In this document: positions 17,940-25,831 of the stretch, piece by piece | How positions within the stretch are numbered: position 1 is the first letter of the stretch | Layout: every line of letters starts with the position of its first letter | Source: CAYTPI01 sp964439625 | GTDB lineage: Bacteria > Chloroflexota > Anaerolineae > Aggregatilineales > UBA3940 | Length of the DNA stretch: 64,000 nt | Direction of reading: 5' to 3' | Assembly (NCBI GenBank): GCA_964439625.1 | Contig: CAYTPI010000007.1 | Coordinates: forward strand, 62,001-126,000 | Position numbers and translations under genes: made by a program | Notes under the pieces: model-generated | Told to the model about the DNA's origin: nothing | Seen by the model: only the letters and a program-made list of their open reading frames with translations | The model's database searches: none

Positions 17940-19973
17940 CTATTCACTATAAACAGTGCGGAGGTCAACGCCAACGGTAGAACCGTCGGGGAAAAGGCTC
18001 CCCACTACGCGGTTATCCCAACGGTCACGGACGCCATCAACGACCACTTCAGGCAGGCCGATGTAGCCAACTTCATTCGAGAGTTGAGCCGAGTTGTCGA
18101 TGTAGAAATCAACGAAAGCGTCTACCTCTGGGCGCTCAGCCACATCTGCACGCACATAGATAAAAATTGGGCGGCTTAGAGGTTGGTAAGTGCCTTGAGC
18201 AACCGTTTCGGGCGTCGGCTCAACACACTCGCCTGTGGCCGGGTCTTCGACGGCGACTAGCTGCAGGCTGTCTTGGTTTGCTTCGTAGTAAGCCAGACCA
18301 AAGAAACCGAGGGCATTCTCATCACCACCGATACCCTGAACGAGTACGTTGTCATCCTCGCTGGCGGTAAAGTCACCGCGGCTGGCACCTTCTTCACCAA
18401 CAATTGCATCGGTGAAGTAATCGTATGTCCCAGAGTCAGTTCCTGCACCGTATAGGCTCAGTGGTGCATCCGGGAAGTCTTCACGAACTTGGTTCCAATT
18501 GGTGATTTCACCCTGTGCTTCAGGTGCCCAAATGGCTGCCAGTTCATCAACGGTCAGGCACTGTGCAAAGTCATTGGACGGGTTAACCATTACTGCCAAA
18601 CCGTCATAGGCTGCTGGCACTTCGATGTATTCAATACCGTTTTCGGCACAGAGTTCAACTTCACTCTCTTTGATGGGCCGTGAGGCATTTGAGATATCAG
18701 TCTCACCATTGCAGAACTTCTCAAAGCCACCACCGGTACCACTCACGCCAACTGTCACGCGCACATCTGGTGCAGCGTTCCGGAATTCTTCTGCAACAGC
18801 TTCAGTGATTGGAAAGACAGTTGATGAACCATCAACCAGTACATCTCCGGTCAGGTCCTCAGTAGATGCCTCTTCTTCCGCAGGTTCACCTTCACTATAA
18901 ACAGTGCGGAGGTCAACGCCAACGGTAGAACCGTCGGGGAAAAGGCTCCCCACTACGCGGTTATCCCAACGGTCACGGACGCCATCAACGACCACTTCAG
19001 GCAGGCCGATGTAGCCAACTTCATTCGAGAGTTGAGCCGAGTTGTCGATGTAGAAATCAACGAAAGCGTCTACCTCTGGGCGCTCAGCCACATCTGCACG
19101 CACATAGATAAAAATTGGGCGGCTTAGAGGTTGGTAAGTGCCTTGAGCAACCGTTTCGGGCGTCGGCTCAACACACTCGCCTGTGGCCGGGTCTTCGACG
19201 GCGACTAGCTGCAGGCTGTCTTGGTTTGCTTCGTAGTAAGCCAGACCAAAGAAACCGAGGGCATTCTCATCACCACCGATACCCTGAACGAGTACGTTGT
19301 CATCCTCGCTGGCGGTAAAGTCACCGCGGCTGGCACCTTCTTCACCAACAATTGCATCGGTGAAGTAATCGTATGTCCCAGAGTCAGTTCCTGCACCGTA
19401 TAGGCTCAGTGGTGCATCCGGGAAGTCTTCACGAACTTGGTTCCAATTGGTGATTTCACCCTGTGCTTCAGGTGCCCAAATGGCTGCCAGTTCATCAACG
19501 GTCAGGCACTGTGCAAAGTCATTGGACGGGTTAACCATTACTGCCAAACCGTCATAGGCTGCTGGCACTTCGATGTATTCAATACCGTTTTCGGCACAGA
19601 GTTCAACTTCACTCTCTTTGATGGGCCGTGAGGCATTTGAGATATCAGTCTCACCATTGCAGAACTTCTCAAAGCCACCACCGGTACCACTCACGCCAAC
19701 TGTCACGCGCACATCTGGTGCAGCGTTCCGGAATTCTTCTGCAACAGCTTCAGTGATTGGAAAGACAGTTGATGAACCATCAACCAGTACATCTCCGGTC
19801 AGGTCCTCAGTAGATGCCTCTTCTTCCGCAGGTTCACCTGCCTCTTCTTCCGCAGGTTCCTCTGCCTCTTCTTCCGCAGGTTCCTCTGCCTCTTCGGCGG
19901 CTGGCTGGCAGGCAGCAAGCACCAAAATGGCAATCAAGCTTAGTACGATCAAATTCCACTTCTTAAATGTCAT
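17940..19973 (-). CDS. pstS: Tandem-duplicated phosphate-binding lipoprotein PstS (two PstS domains)
   Basis: A 677-residue protein, about twice the usual PstS length. Residues 1-22 are a lipoprotein signal (VLAAC, Cys22). An E/A/P-rich linker of 8-residue repeats follows. Residues 46-361 and 362-677 are two identical 316-residue units, each a whole PstS domain with the phosphate-loop DGSSTVFPITEAVAEEF, GVSGTGGGFEKF and TDSGTYDYF motifs. At the DNA level the duplication is a perfect 948-bp direct repeat and the junction keeps frame by replacing the stop with a Gly codon. The protein would capture phosphate outside the membrane and deliver it to PstCA. It heads the pst operon behind a Pho-box-like array. 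Either a very recent duplication or an assembly artefact explains the identity. Confidence 0.9.
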   Translation of the reverse strand: MTFKKWNLIVLSLIAILVLAACQPAAEEAEEPAEEEAEEPAEEEAGEPAEEEASTEDLTGDVLVDGSSTVFPITEAVAEEFRNAAPDVRVTVGVSGTGGGFEKFCNGETDISNASRPIKESEVELCAENGIEYIEVPAAYDGLAVMVNPSNDFAQCLTVDELAAIWAPEAQGEITNWNQVREDFPDAPLSLYGAGTDSGTYDYFTDAIVGEEGASRGDFTASEDDNVLVQGIGGDENALGFFGLAYYEANQDSLQLVAVEDPATGECVEPTPETVAQGTYQPLSRPIFIYVRADVAERPEVDAFVDFYIDNSAQLSNEVGYIGLPEVVVDGVRDRWDNRVVGSLFPDGSTVGVDLRTVYSEGEPAEEEASTEDLTGDVLVDGSSTVFPITEAVAEEFRNAAPDVRVTVGVSGTGGGFEKFCNGETDISNASRPIKESEVELCAENGIEYIEVPAAYDGLAVMVNPSNDFAQCLTVDELAAIWAPEAQGEITNWNQVREDFPDAPLSLYGAGTDSGTYDYFTDAIVGEEGASRGDFTASEDDNVLVQGIGGDENALGFFGLAYYEANQDSLQLVAVEDPATGECVEPTPETVAQGTYQPLSRPIFIYVRADVAERPEVDAFVDFYIDNSAQLSNEVGYIGLPEVVVDGVRDRWDNRVVGSLFPDGSTVGVDLRTVYSE
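17943..18891. repeat. 948-bp perfect tandem repeat, copy 1 (within pstS)
   Basis: This stretch is identical base for base, as far as I could compare, with 18891-19839 (offset 948). It encodes the C-terminal PstS domain of the duplicated gene. The 948-base unit is exactly 316 codons, so the frame is preserved. The flanks differ immediately: base 17942 is a while 18890 is c. Confidence 0.93.
18891..19839. repeat. 948-bp perfect tandem repeat, copy 2 (within pstS)
   Basis: The second copy encodes the N-terminal PstS domain. It abuts copy 1 with one shared base and ends at the edge of a 24-bp minisatellite, which may have helped to generate the duplication. No longer microhomology is seen at the junction. 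Confidence 0.93.
19815..19898. repeat. 24-bp minisatellite encoding the PstS linker
   Basis: Units start at 19815, 19839 and 19863, with a partial unit at 19887. They encode an 8-residue Glu/Ala/Pro repeat (AEEPAEEE type) between the lipobox and the first PstS domain. One unit is also found at the internal domain junction (about 18867-18890). Copy number is likely to vary between strains. Confidence 0.85.
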
Positions 19974-20015
19974 TAACCTCTTCTCCTCGAAGTTTTGACG
20001 GATTCAACAGTGGAT

Positions 20016-20069
20016 AGGATAGGAGACTGAGATTAAAAACTAGTGAATTTAGAGTTAAGAACGCCTTAA
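20016..20069 (-). promoter_or_regulatory. Candidate PhoP-box array and -10 element for pstS
   Basis: On the minus strand, four TTAA/TTCA-type hexamers lie in strict 11-base phase: TTAAGG (20069-20064), TTAACT (20058-20053), TTCACT (20047-20042) and TTAATC (20036-20031), each separated by five bases. A TATCCT -10 hexamer follows at 20021-20016. The 6+5 period and TT(A/T/C)ACA-like consensus match the direct-repeat PhoP box of Gram-positive phosphate regulons. The array ends about 58 bases before the pstS ATG. Confidence 0.55.
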
Positions 20070-20110
20070 AGTTCAACGTGCGATACTTAATATTGTTAAT
20101 GGACGTGCGC

Positions 20111-21517
20111 CTATGGCAGTGTACTATTAGCTGCGGCGTTCAATGCTGATAGCCGCTCCTGCACGTCAGCACCATTCAAAATATCTCTGAAGGCGGCTTC
20201 AGCAAACCCGCGCACAGTTTCATAATCAGGTACCGCCGGCTCAACTTTCACAAATACTTGCAGACCAAATGCATCATCATAAGCTGGGTAAATGCTTCGA
20301 TAATCTGAGAGAGACTGTACGGCACTATCTCGAACTGGATAATAGCCAGTTGCTTCAGCCCATTGAACTTGTGGTTGTTCTTGAAGATAGAACTTCATGA
20401 ACAACCATGAAGCTAAGTCTTCTTCTTCCGAAGTGTGCAATATACTGACACTGGGTCCATAGACATTCTGGACAGGGTCTACTGTCGTATGGGGTACTGG
20501 GCCAACTGTCCAATCAAAACTAGAGCCATCATTGATGGCGCGCTGATAGAATGGAATACCAGCCGTCGACCCAACTGTGAAAAGCGCCTGCCCACGGGCA
20601 AAAGCAGCCTGATCTTCGAATACGCCCTCCACGACCCGAGCACACCCCGCCTCGACTAACTGTTGAAGAAACTCAACAGCTTGAACAGCTTCAGCAGAGT
20701 CGTATTGATAGGTCAAATCATCTTCTGAGAAGACATCGCCACCAAAAGCAAGTACCCAACTAGCGAGCACAGACGCTTCAATTCGCAAAGCATAGCCAAT
20801 AGCAGGCGTCGTACCAAAGGTGTAGCTTTGCTCGACGGCCTGACAGGCGACCTCTCTGAATTGTTGGGGAGAAGCCGGGAGCGACTCAATACCTAGCTCA
20901 GCGAGCCAACTCTGATTGATGTACAACACAGACATTGATCGGTTTGGAGCAATGCCGTATTGACCTTCAGCATAAGGGTATGTGCGATCAGCCAGAAAGA
21001 ATTCGTCTATCAGGTCATCTTCGTCCCCAAGGCCCCAGATCGGGCTGGCAATCAAAGACTGAACATCAACAACGCTGCCGCGGGCAAAGTCAAGATATGT
21101 GGCTGTGTGGTTCTGGTAAGCGACGACTAAGTTAGGCCGTTCTTCAGATGGTAAAACACTGAGAGTTGCGTTAAACAACGCATCAAGGTCACCTGCCCGT
21201 TCTTCTGTCACAGTGATGTTATAAAGGTTTGTCGCATTGAATTCAGTGATAATCGCTTCGAATGCAGCACCCCGAGTGCCTTGGTAAGTATGCCAGAATA
21301 CAACTTCGGCGTTTGTCGGGTCGATGTTTGCCCATTTATCGGCGGGAATGTCAGTGGCTGTTGGAGCTAGCGTTGCAGTGGGAGATAGTGTGGCAGGGAC
21401 GACTGTTTGGGTCGATGTAGGTGTACTGCTTTGAGGTGGCTCGTCAACTTGTAAACCACAGGCTGTGACCAAGCAAGCAGCAGCAATTAGGGCTACTTTG
21501 CAGAGATTGTTGTTCAT
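20111..21517 (-). CDS. Extracellular solute-binding lipoprotein, sugar ABC transporter type
   Basis: A 468-residue lipoprotein with signal and lipobox VTACG (Cys20), then a Ser/Thr/Pro-rich spacer to about residue 55. The remainder looks like family 1 extracellular solute-binding proteins (maltose/glycerol-3-phosphate type): VVFWHTYQGTRGAAFEAIITEFN, later WLAELGIESLPASPQQFREVACQAV and FSEDDLTYQYDSAEAVQAVEFLQQLV. It would bind a sugar or polyol phosphate outside the cell. No permease or ATPase for it is adjacent. Its ATG directly follows the stop of the receiver gene, whose last codons supply the AGGTGA ribosome-binding site, so the two are translationally coupled. It lies upstream of pstS; whether it shares the phosphate response is unknown. 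Confidence 0.8.
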   Translation of the reverse strand: MNNNLCKVALIAAACLVTACGLQVDEPPQSSTPTSTQTVVPATLSPTATLAPTATDIPADKWANIDPTNAEVVFWHTYQGTRGAAFEAIITEFNATNLYNITVTEERAGDLDALFNATLSVLPSEERPNLVVAYQNHTATYLDFARGSVVDVQSLIASPIWGLGDEDDLIDEFFLADRTYPYAEGQYGIAPNRSMSVLYINQSWLAELGIESLPASPQQFREVACQAVEQSYTFGTTPAIGYALRIEASVLASWVLAFGGDVFSEDDLTYQYDSAEAVQAVEFLQQLVEAGCARVVEGVFEDQAAFARGQALFTVGSTAGIPFYQRAINDGSSFDWTVGPVPHTTVDPVQNVYGPSVSILHTSEEEDLASWLFMKFYLQEQPQVQWAEATGYYPVRDSAVQSLSDYRSIYPAYDDAFGLQVFVKVEPAVPDYETVRGFAEAAFRDILNGADVQERLSALNAAANSTLP

Positions 21518-21937
21518 CTATTCACCTGACAGATCACGAGGTAAGCGGATCAAACTATATTGGGCGGGAACTAACGGCGCGCTGGTTCGGTGTGCAGCTC
21601 GTACAGCATTTGCTAGCTCTTGGGCACCAGCATTCTTCCGCATATAACCACGGGCCCCTGCCGCAAGTGCCTCATTGATTGATTTCGGATCATCAAAACT
21701 GCTGAGCGCTGATACTTTAATCGTTGGATGATGGTTTCGAATTACTCGTGTCGCGTCAATACCATTATGGTTGGGCATCATGATGTCCATCAAAATAACA
21801 TCCGGTTGTAACGCCTCACAAATTTCTACGGCTTCGTCGCCATTTGTTGCGTTGCCTACCAGTTCTAAATCTGGGAAAGCCGCTAGCATGCCTTCAATAC
21901 CGATTAAAACCATCGAATGACGATCAAAATCTGTCAT
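21518..21937 (-). CDS. Stand-alone response regulator receiver protein
   Basis: A 139-residue NarL-type receiver without an output domain. The phosphoacceptor is D51 in VILMDIMMPNHNG, the acidic pair is D3/D5, and the conserved Lys is K101 in YMRKNAGAQEL. The C-terminal 20 residues replace the usual HTH and contain no recognisable domain. The N terminus is short: the first beta strand normally before the acidic pair is nearly absent and no in-frame start exists upstream before the open frame ends. It is coupled to the downstream solute-binding lipoprotein. It may be a degenerate regulator or a phosphate sink. Confidence 0.78.
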   Translation of the reverse strand: MTDFDRHSMVLIGIEGMLAAFPDLELVGNATNGDEAVEICEALQPDVILMDIMMPNHNGIDATRVIRNHHPTIKVSALSSFDDPKSINEALAAGARGYMRKNAGAQELANAVRAAHRTSAPLVPAQYSLIRLPRDLSGE

Positions 21938-22019
21938 AGTAACCTTCCAATCGTAAGGACAAGTGTAGCATATCCGTCCAATTAATGGTGTACGCTTGTT
22001 AGAACAGGGAAATAAGGCA

Positions 22020-22673
22020 GTGGAGTATTCAATTCAGATCGACGTTTTTGCAGATGTGGTTTGCCCGTGGTGCCGCATCGGTAAAGCACGTCTCAGTAAA
22101 GCTCTTGATCAGTTCCCAAGCTATCAGTTTACACAGCGTTGGCGACCATTTCAGCTACAGCCAAGTATACCCGCCAATGGAGTCAACTGGCAGGAATTTA
22201 CGCCGCAGAAATTTGGTGGTGCTTCGCAGGCTGATGCCATGTTCCAGCGGGTAGCGGAAGTTGGCTCCTCTGAAGGGCTCACCTTTCGTTTTGATAAAGT
22301 GGCTACGGCTCCTAACACAGTTGATGCGCACCGTCTGATTCTACTTGCTAGCCAAAGTAACAAGACGTGGCAGATGGTTGAGCAACTGTATACGGCTTAT
22401 TTCGAAAAGGGTGCCGACTTAAATAACGAAGAAGCACTGGTAGCACTGGCACAAAATGCCGGACTTGAACGTGAGAATGTTGTCCAATTGCTTCACTCTG
22501 AAGCGCTTAAGGATGAGGTTATTCACAGTCAGATTCAAGCTCAGCAGCTCGACATCACTGGGGTACCCTTCTTCATTATTAATCAACGGTATGGTATTTC
22601 TGGTGCTCAGCCGACTGAATTATTCGTTGAAGCACTTGACCGTGCAGCCAGCGAGATGGCAGCACGCGATTAA
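22020..22673 (+). CDS. DsbA/FrnE-family thioredoxin-fold oxidoreductase
   Basis: A 217-residue protein of the DsbA-like FrnE/2-hydroxychromene-2-carboxylate isomerase group. The redox motif CPWC lies at residues 15-18 in VFADVVCPWCRIGK, and the cis-Pro segment is DITGVPFFIINQRYGISGAQ. There is no signal peptide, so it is cytoplasmic. The GTG at 22020 is chosen because it puts the first beta strand at the N terminus and follows AAGG; a TTG at 21996 is an alternative. It is divergent from the receiver gene. Disulfide or chaperone-type redox activity is inferred from the family; the substrate is unknown. Confidence 0.82.
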   Translation: MEYSIQIDVFADVVCPWCRIGKARLSKALDQFPSYQFTQRWRPFQLQPSIPANGVNWQEFTPQKFGGASQADAMFQRVAEVGSSEGLTFRFDKVATAPNTVDAHRLILLASQSNKTWQMVEQLYTAYFEKGADLNNEEALVALAQNAGLERENVVQLLHSEALKDEVIHSQIQAQQLDITGVPFFIINQRYGISGAQPTELFVEALDRAASEMAARD

Positions 22674-22837
22674 AATTTCTTTAAGATACATGTCATACCT
22701 CAATATAGTCCACTATTACCTAGACAAATCAAACGGATCTTCGTTACACTAAAAATACAGGGTAAATGTAGTACTAATGCATTCTCCGTTCAAGAGACTG
22801 CATAGGTGTCTTTAGGGGCACAGGGGGTTAAAAACTG

Positions 22838-23260
22838 ATGACTGTTAACACTCTACCAGGGGCAGAGCAAACGAGTCTTGCTCCCTCCAAGCTTGATGAC
22901 TGGGTAAGTCAACTCAATTCAATAAGTTGGCAGGAGCGTGTTGCCGCGGCTAAAAGCCTCGCAATGGCTGGGCAAATTGCGATTCCACAATTGATCAATG
23001 CCTTGCATTCAGAACACTTTAGCGTACGCTATGCTGCTACATGGGCACTGGGCCGCATCGGTGGTGATGGTGTTGTCGCTGCGCTCTGTGAAGCACTGCA
23101 AGATGCGCATTGGGCTGTACGTGAAACTGCGGCACGCTCACTTGGGAAGCTGAAGTCAAAGCATGCTGTGCCAGCTTTGATGCAGGCCACAGGTGACGGT
23201 GCAAAGCAGGTTCGCTACGCTGCCATTGACGCCCTAGCTGAGATCAGCAACAAAGACTAA
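22838..23260 (+). CDS. HEAT-repeat protein
   Basis: A 140-residue protein made of about three to four HEAT/PBS-lyase-type repeats: WQERVAAAKSLAMAGQIAIPQLINAL, FSVRYAATWALGRIGGDGVVAALCEAL, WAVRETAARSLGKLKSKHAVPALMQA and KQVRYAAIDALAEI. Such alpha solenoids mediate protein-protein contacts. No catalytic residues are visible and no partner gene is adjacent. An inverted repeat terminator follows. Confidence 0.82.
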   Translation: MTVNTLPGAEQTSLAPSKLDDWVSQLNSISWQERVAAAKSLAMAGQIAIPQLINALHSEHFSVRYAATWALGRIGGDGVVAALCEALQDAHWAVRETAARSLGKLKSKHAVPALMQATGDGAKQVRYAAIDALAEISNKD

Positions 23261-23286
23261 TCTGACGCGACATCAAATTAGATAGA

Positions 23287-23330
23287 CACAAAATACACAC
23301 CTAAGAGAATTCTTGGCCGTGTATTTTGTG
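23287..23330. terminator. Bidirectional terminator between convergent genes
   Basis: A perfect 12-bp inverted repeat, CACAAAATACAC at 23287-23298 with GTGTATTTTGTG at 23319-23330, has a 20-base loop. It lies exactly between the convergent HEAT gene and the membrane protein gene at 23349. The arms contain AAAA/TTTT blocks but no long external U-run. Confidence 0.6.
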
Positions 23331-23348
23331 GTACCTCACGATGTCCAG

Positions 23349-23951
23349 CTACGGGTTATTCTTGCCTGAGCTTCGTTTTGCTACTGGGTGGGCATCTTGC
23401 TCATCCTCGCGGAATGTGTCAGCAACTTTGGTGAAGCTGCTAACCAACCGGTTCGAAGAGATTGCCATTGCTTCGAGCACATTTGGAAAATACTCGATCA
23501 TATTTTCCAATGAAGCAATTAAAAGAAATTCACTGCCTAGTGTGAACAATAGAACGCTTTGTAACGTTGCAATAACATATACGCTGAGCGTCGTTGCGTC
23601 GCCTACTCTAAATGCCACATCAGTGCCAACATCAACGAAAAAAGCCGCCCCTGCGATGAAGGCGAGCAACCGATTCTTTCTTTCCAACGCCATAAACCCA
23701 AACGCCACCTGAACAAGCTGAGGCAGCGCACCAACAAACCATGCTTCGGCTGTGGACACTCGTTGCGTCCCCAACAAGAAATAACCTTGAACACTGGTAA
23801 TATAATCAGTGACAAACAGAAACACCGACACAGCCAATAAGGCCATTAACACGAGAAACACCAAGAGCATAACCGCTGGCTTTTCTCGTAAGTCTTGCCC
23901 AAATGGAATAACTAGCGCACGTTTACGTTTGGCAGAAGCCTGAGCAACCAA
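23349..23951 (-). CDS. Hypothetical four-helix membrane protein
   Basis: I do not recognise this 200-residue protein. It has a basic cytoplasmic N terminus (SAKRKRALVIPFGQDLREKP), four hydrophobic segments (about 28-52, 68-88, 95-115, 122-148) and a polar cytoplasmic C terminus ending in RSSGKNNP. It shows no enzymatic motif. It converges on the HEAT gene across an inverted repeat. The helix pattern and ATG start support a real gene. Confidence 0.65.
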   Translation of the reverse strand: MVAQASAKRKRALVIPFGQDLREKPAVMLLVFLVLMALLAVSVFLFVTDYITSVQGYFLLGTQRVSTAEAWFVGALPQLVQVAFGFMALERKNRLLAFIAGAAFFVDVGTDVAFRVGDATTLSVYVIATLQSVLLFTLGSEFLLIASLENMIEYFPNVLEAMAISSNRLVSSFTKVADTFREDEQDAHPVAKRSSGKNNP

Positions 23952-24051
23952 GCAATACTTCCTTAATACAGTTCTTCAATTGACAGTTGTATTGTAGTAT
24001 ACGTTACATGTGCGACAAAGTTTGCAACGTACAATGTAACATTGCGCTTAT

Positions 24052-24080
24052 TTGCAATGCAGTTTTGATTACGGCATAAT
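24052..24080 (+). promoter_or_regulatory. Predicted promoter for tRNA-Ala
   Basis: TTGCAA at 24052-24057 and CATAAT at 24075-24080 are separated by 17 bases, and the tRNA 5' end is 11 bases beyond the -10. A 7-bp inverted repeat GTTACAT/ATGTAAC (24003-24009 and 24034-24040) lies just upstream. Confidence 0.55.
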
Positions 24081-24090
24081 CCTATCCCAT

Positions 24091-24163
24091 GGGCCTATAG
24101 CTCAGCTGGGAGAGCGCCTCAATGGCATTGAGGAGGTCAAGGGTTCGAGTCCCTTTAGGTCCA
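24091..24163 (+). tRNA. tRNA-Ala (anticodon GGC)
   Basis: It folds as a complete cloverleaf of 73 bases. The acceptor stem GGGCCTA pairs with TAGGTCC (one G-U pair), the D stem is GCTC/GAGC, and the anticodon stem CCTCA/TGAGG encloses the loop ATGGCAT. The T arm AAGGG-TTCGAGT-CCCTT is complete, with discriminator A73. Anticodon 34-36 is GGC, reading GCC and GCU alanine codons. CCA is not fully encoded (CCT follows), so it is added after transcription. Confidence 0.95.
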
Positions 24164-24289
24164 CCTAAAATTACACATCCCGAACCGCCGTAGGTGGTCG
24201 AGTAGTTTTCCGCGATGCTTCGTTTCCACCATACAAACAAGCTCTCGTCTCCGTCTCTCAAGCTAGACCTTTAAGAGAGGCGGTTTAAG

Positions 24290-24433
24290 ATGATATTCTA
24301 TCCACTACTTTCCAATTCTTCTAATGACTCTGAGGCAGACAGTGAATATATGTCCATTAAAGATGCTGCAAAGTTCTCTGGCTACAATGACCAGTATCTA
24401 AAACGATTACTTGCCGATGGCAAATCTGTATAA
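24290..24433 (+). pseudogene. Truncated helix-turn-helix (excisionase/MerR-like) gene remnant
   Basis: A 47-codon ATG-initiated frame with a good AGAGAGG ribosome-binding site. Residues 21-46 (YMSIKDAAKFSGYNDQYLKR then LLADGK) match the start of excisionase/MerR-type helix-turn-helix domains (family pattern Y.T..EAA...G.....Y..RL...GK). The stop comes where the wing strand and the rest of the protein should begin. It starts 127 bases after tRNA-Ala, a common integration site, so it may be the residue of an integrated element. No integrase, no att duplication and no continuation in the other frames is visible. Confidence 0.5.
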
Positions 24434-24608
24434 TTTACCGACGTTGCTGGGCAGGGTGCCCACCTCTTGACTTCGTACACGCTCGGTCTGCCCTCTAATC
24501 AAGTTTGTCACACCGTTGATGACCGAAGCGTGTGAACGTTGGCTACCGAACTACACCGACTATACCAGTTGGGCGGTTGAGGATATATCGCTGCATACCC
24601 CCCATGAG

Positions 24609-24642
24609 CAAACCCCCTGTAGCTTCGCTAGCAGGGGGTTTG
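24609..24642. terminator. Strong GC-rich terminator hairpin
   Basis: CAAACCCCCTG at 24609-24619 pairs with CAGGGGGTTTG at 24632-24642. The stem continues inward as TAGC/GCTA with one bulged G and a TTC loop. It lies downstream of the minus-strand metallo-beta-lactamase-fold gene and can also end transcripts from the tRNA side. The 175 bases between the HTH remnant and this hairpin hold no supportable gene. Confidence 0.6.
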
Positions 24643-24694
24643 GTTCAGCGTTAACAGAGGCCACTCTCTATTGCACCGGCAAGTAGAAAAGGCT

Positions 24695-25624
24695 CTACTC
24701 GCTGCCGCCAGCGAAGAAGACCGGGATGAACATCAGAATGAGTTCGCCCTGGTAGCTGGGGTAGCGCGTCTTCACAGCTTCAACGATAGCTTCGCCGGTT
24801 GCCTGTGTGTTGAACTGATCTTCCATAAAGGCTACGTATTCAATCGCCTCATCCAGAAGGCCGACGGTCGTTGGTACGCCGTGCCCAGGTAACACAGTTT
24901 GGTAGCCTTCAGACTTCAAAGAAACGCGCAGTTCGTCCAGCGCGTTGATCCACGCTAGGCGGTTCAAACCTGGGAAGAAGTACATCCCGTTGTAAAGCAG
25001 GTCTTGCACGATGACGGTGTTAGCTTCCGGAATGCGGATGACCAACTGCTCAACAGACTCTGCGCCTTCGACGGTGCTGATATCATACGTTAGACCGTCG
25101 ATGACGGTGACGCCTGTGCTGATGCCAACCACCGGGGCCCGCAGTTCAGTTGGCGCGGCCGGGCCGAAGTTTGCGGTCGCTGCAAGCTCGGAACCATCAT
25201 CGATGACGGTGGTGACGTTGGCAACTGTGGTCGGGGTGGCAACAAAGGGCGCATCAAAGCCTGCTGCACCCCACCAGTGATCGCGGTGCTCGTGGCTGAG
25301 GATCACGCGGTCGATGGGCTTACCTAGGCTGGCTGCATAGGCGGCAGCCTCCGCAGCAAACGGAACCAAGAGTTGAGTATCAACGACAACCAAATTGTTG
25401 GCCGTCTCAATGATGTGTGTGGTGACGCCGACGCTATCGACGGGGGCGGTATACGTGTGAATGACTGCGGCAGGGGTCGGGATGATGCTGACCTTGCCGG
25501 CCATGTTCATGGGCTGGGCAACCTGTGCCTTGGCGCTGCTTAGCGGTATTGCACTGGCAGCGGCGGCACCCGCACCGACCATGCCGGCACCCTTAAAGAA
25601 TTTACGACGACTTACCCTTGCCAT
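24695..25624 (-). CDS. Tat-exported metallo-beta-lactamase-fold hydrolase
   Basis: A 309-residue protein. The N terminus carries a twin-arginine signal (SRRKFFKGAG, then a hydrophobic Ala/Gly segment ending near AKA, residue 33). The MBL core has HEHRDH (H111, H113, D115, H116), DLLYNGMYFF, and a C-terminal PGHG motif. Metal ligands fit a di-zinc hydrolase. The substrate is unknown; quinoprotein-relay-like or lactonase-like members of this group have similar layouts. It is flanked by a strong terminator downstream and diverges from glyQS upstream. The Tat signal implies folding with cofactor before export. Confidence 0.85.
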   Translation of the reverse strand: MARVSRRKFFKGAGMVGAGAAAASAIPLSSAKAQVAQPMNMAGKVSIIPTPAAVIHTYTAPVDSVGVTTHIIETANNLVVVDTQLLVPFAAEAAAYAASLGKPIDRVILSHEHRDHWWGAAGFDAPFVATPTTVANVTTVIDDGSELAATANFGPAAPTELRAPVVGISTGVTVIDGLTYDISTVEGAESVEQLVIRIPEANTVIVQDLLYNGMYFFPGLNRLAWINALDELRVSLKSEGYQTVLPGHGVPTTVGLLDEAIEYVAFMEDQFNTQATGEAIVEAVKTRYPSYQGELILMFIPVFFAGGSE

Positions 25625-25831
25625 TGTGTCCCTCCGTGGGAATAGTTGAAAAGTAAAACGCTTACATCGCAGAGGCTACCCACTACAGTGTTTCATGTCA
25701 AGTGCGCCCACTGGCAGGCTAGCTTAACAGCCAAAAACTATATACCTTGTCGACCGAGTACTGCTGACCGGGTTCGGTTACGCATCATCTACTGATTTGC
25801 CACGGCCTGGCATTTAGCATCCTGCTCGACC

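Noticed and set aside
17943..19839. The large tandem repeat as a possible CRISPR or mobile element.
   Set aside because: It is a single in-frame duplication of coding sequence, with no spacers, no terminal inverted repeats and no transposase.
24519..24686. A 55-codon ATG ORF spanning the GC-rich hairpin near 24609-24642.
   Set aside because: It lacks a ribosome-binding site, runs straight through a terminator and overlaps the end of the neighbouring gene's downstream region. It is better explained as chance.
24164..24694. A second attachment-site copy of the tRNA-Ala 3' end.
   Set aside because: I compared the tRNA 3' sequence with the following 500 bases and found no repeat long enough to support an att pair.
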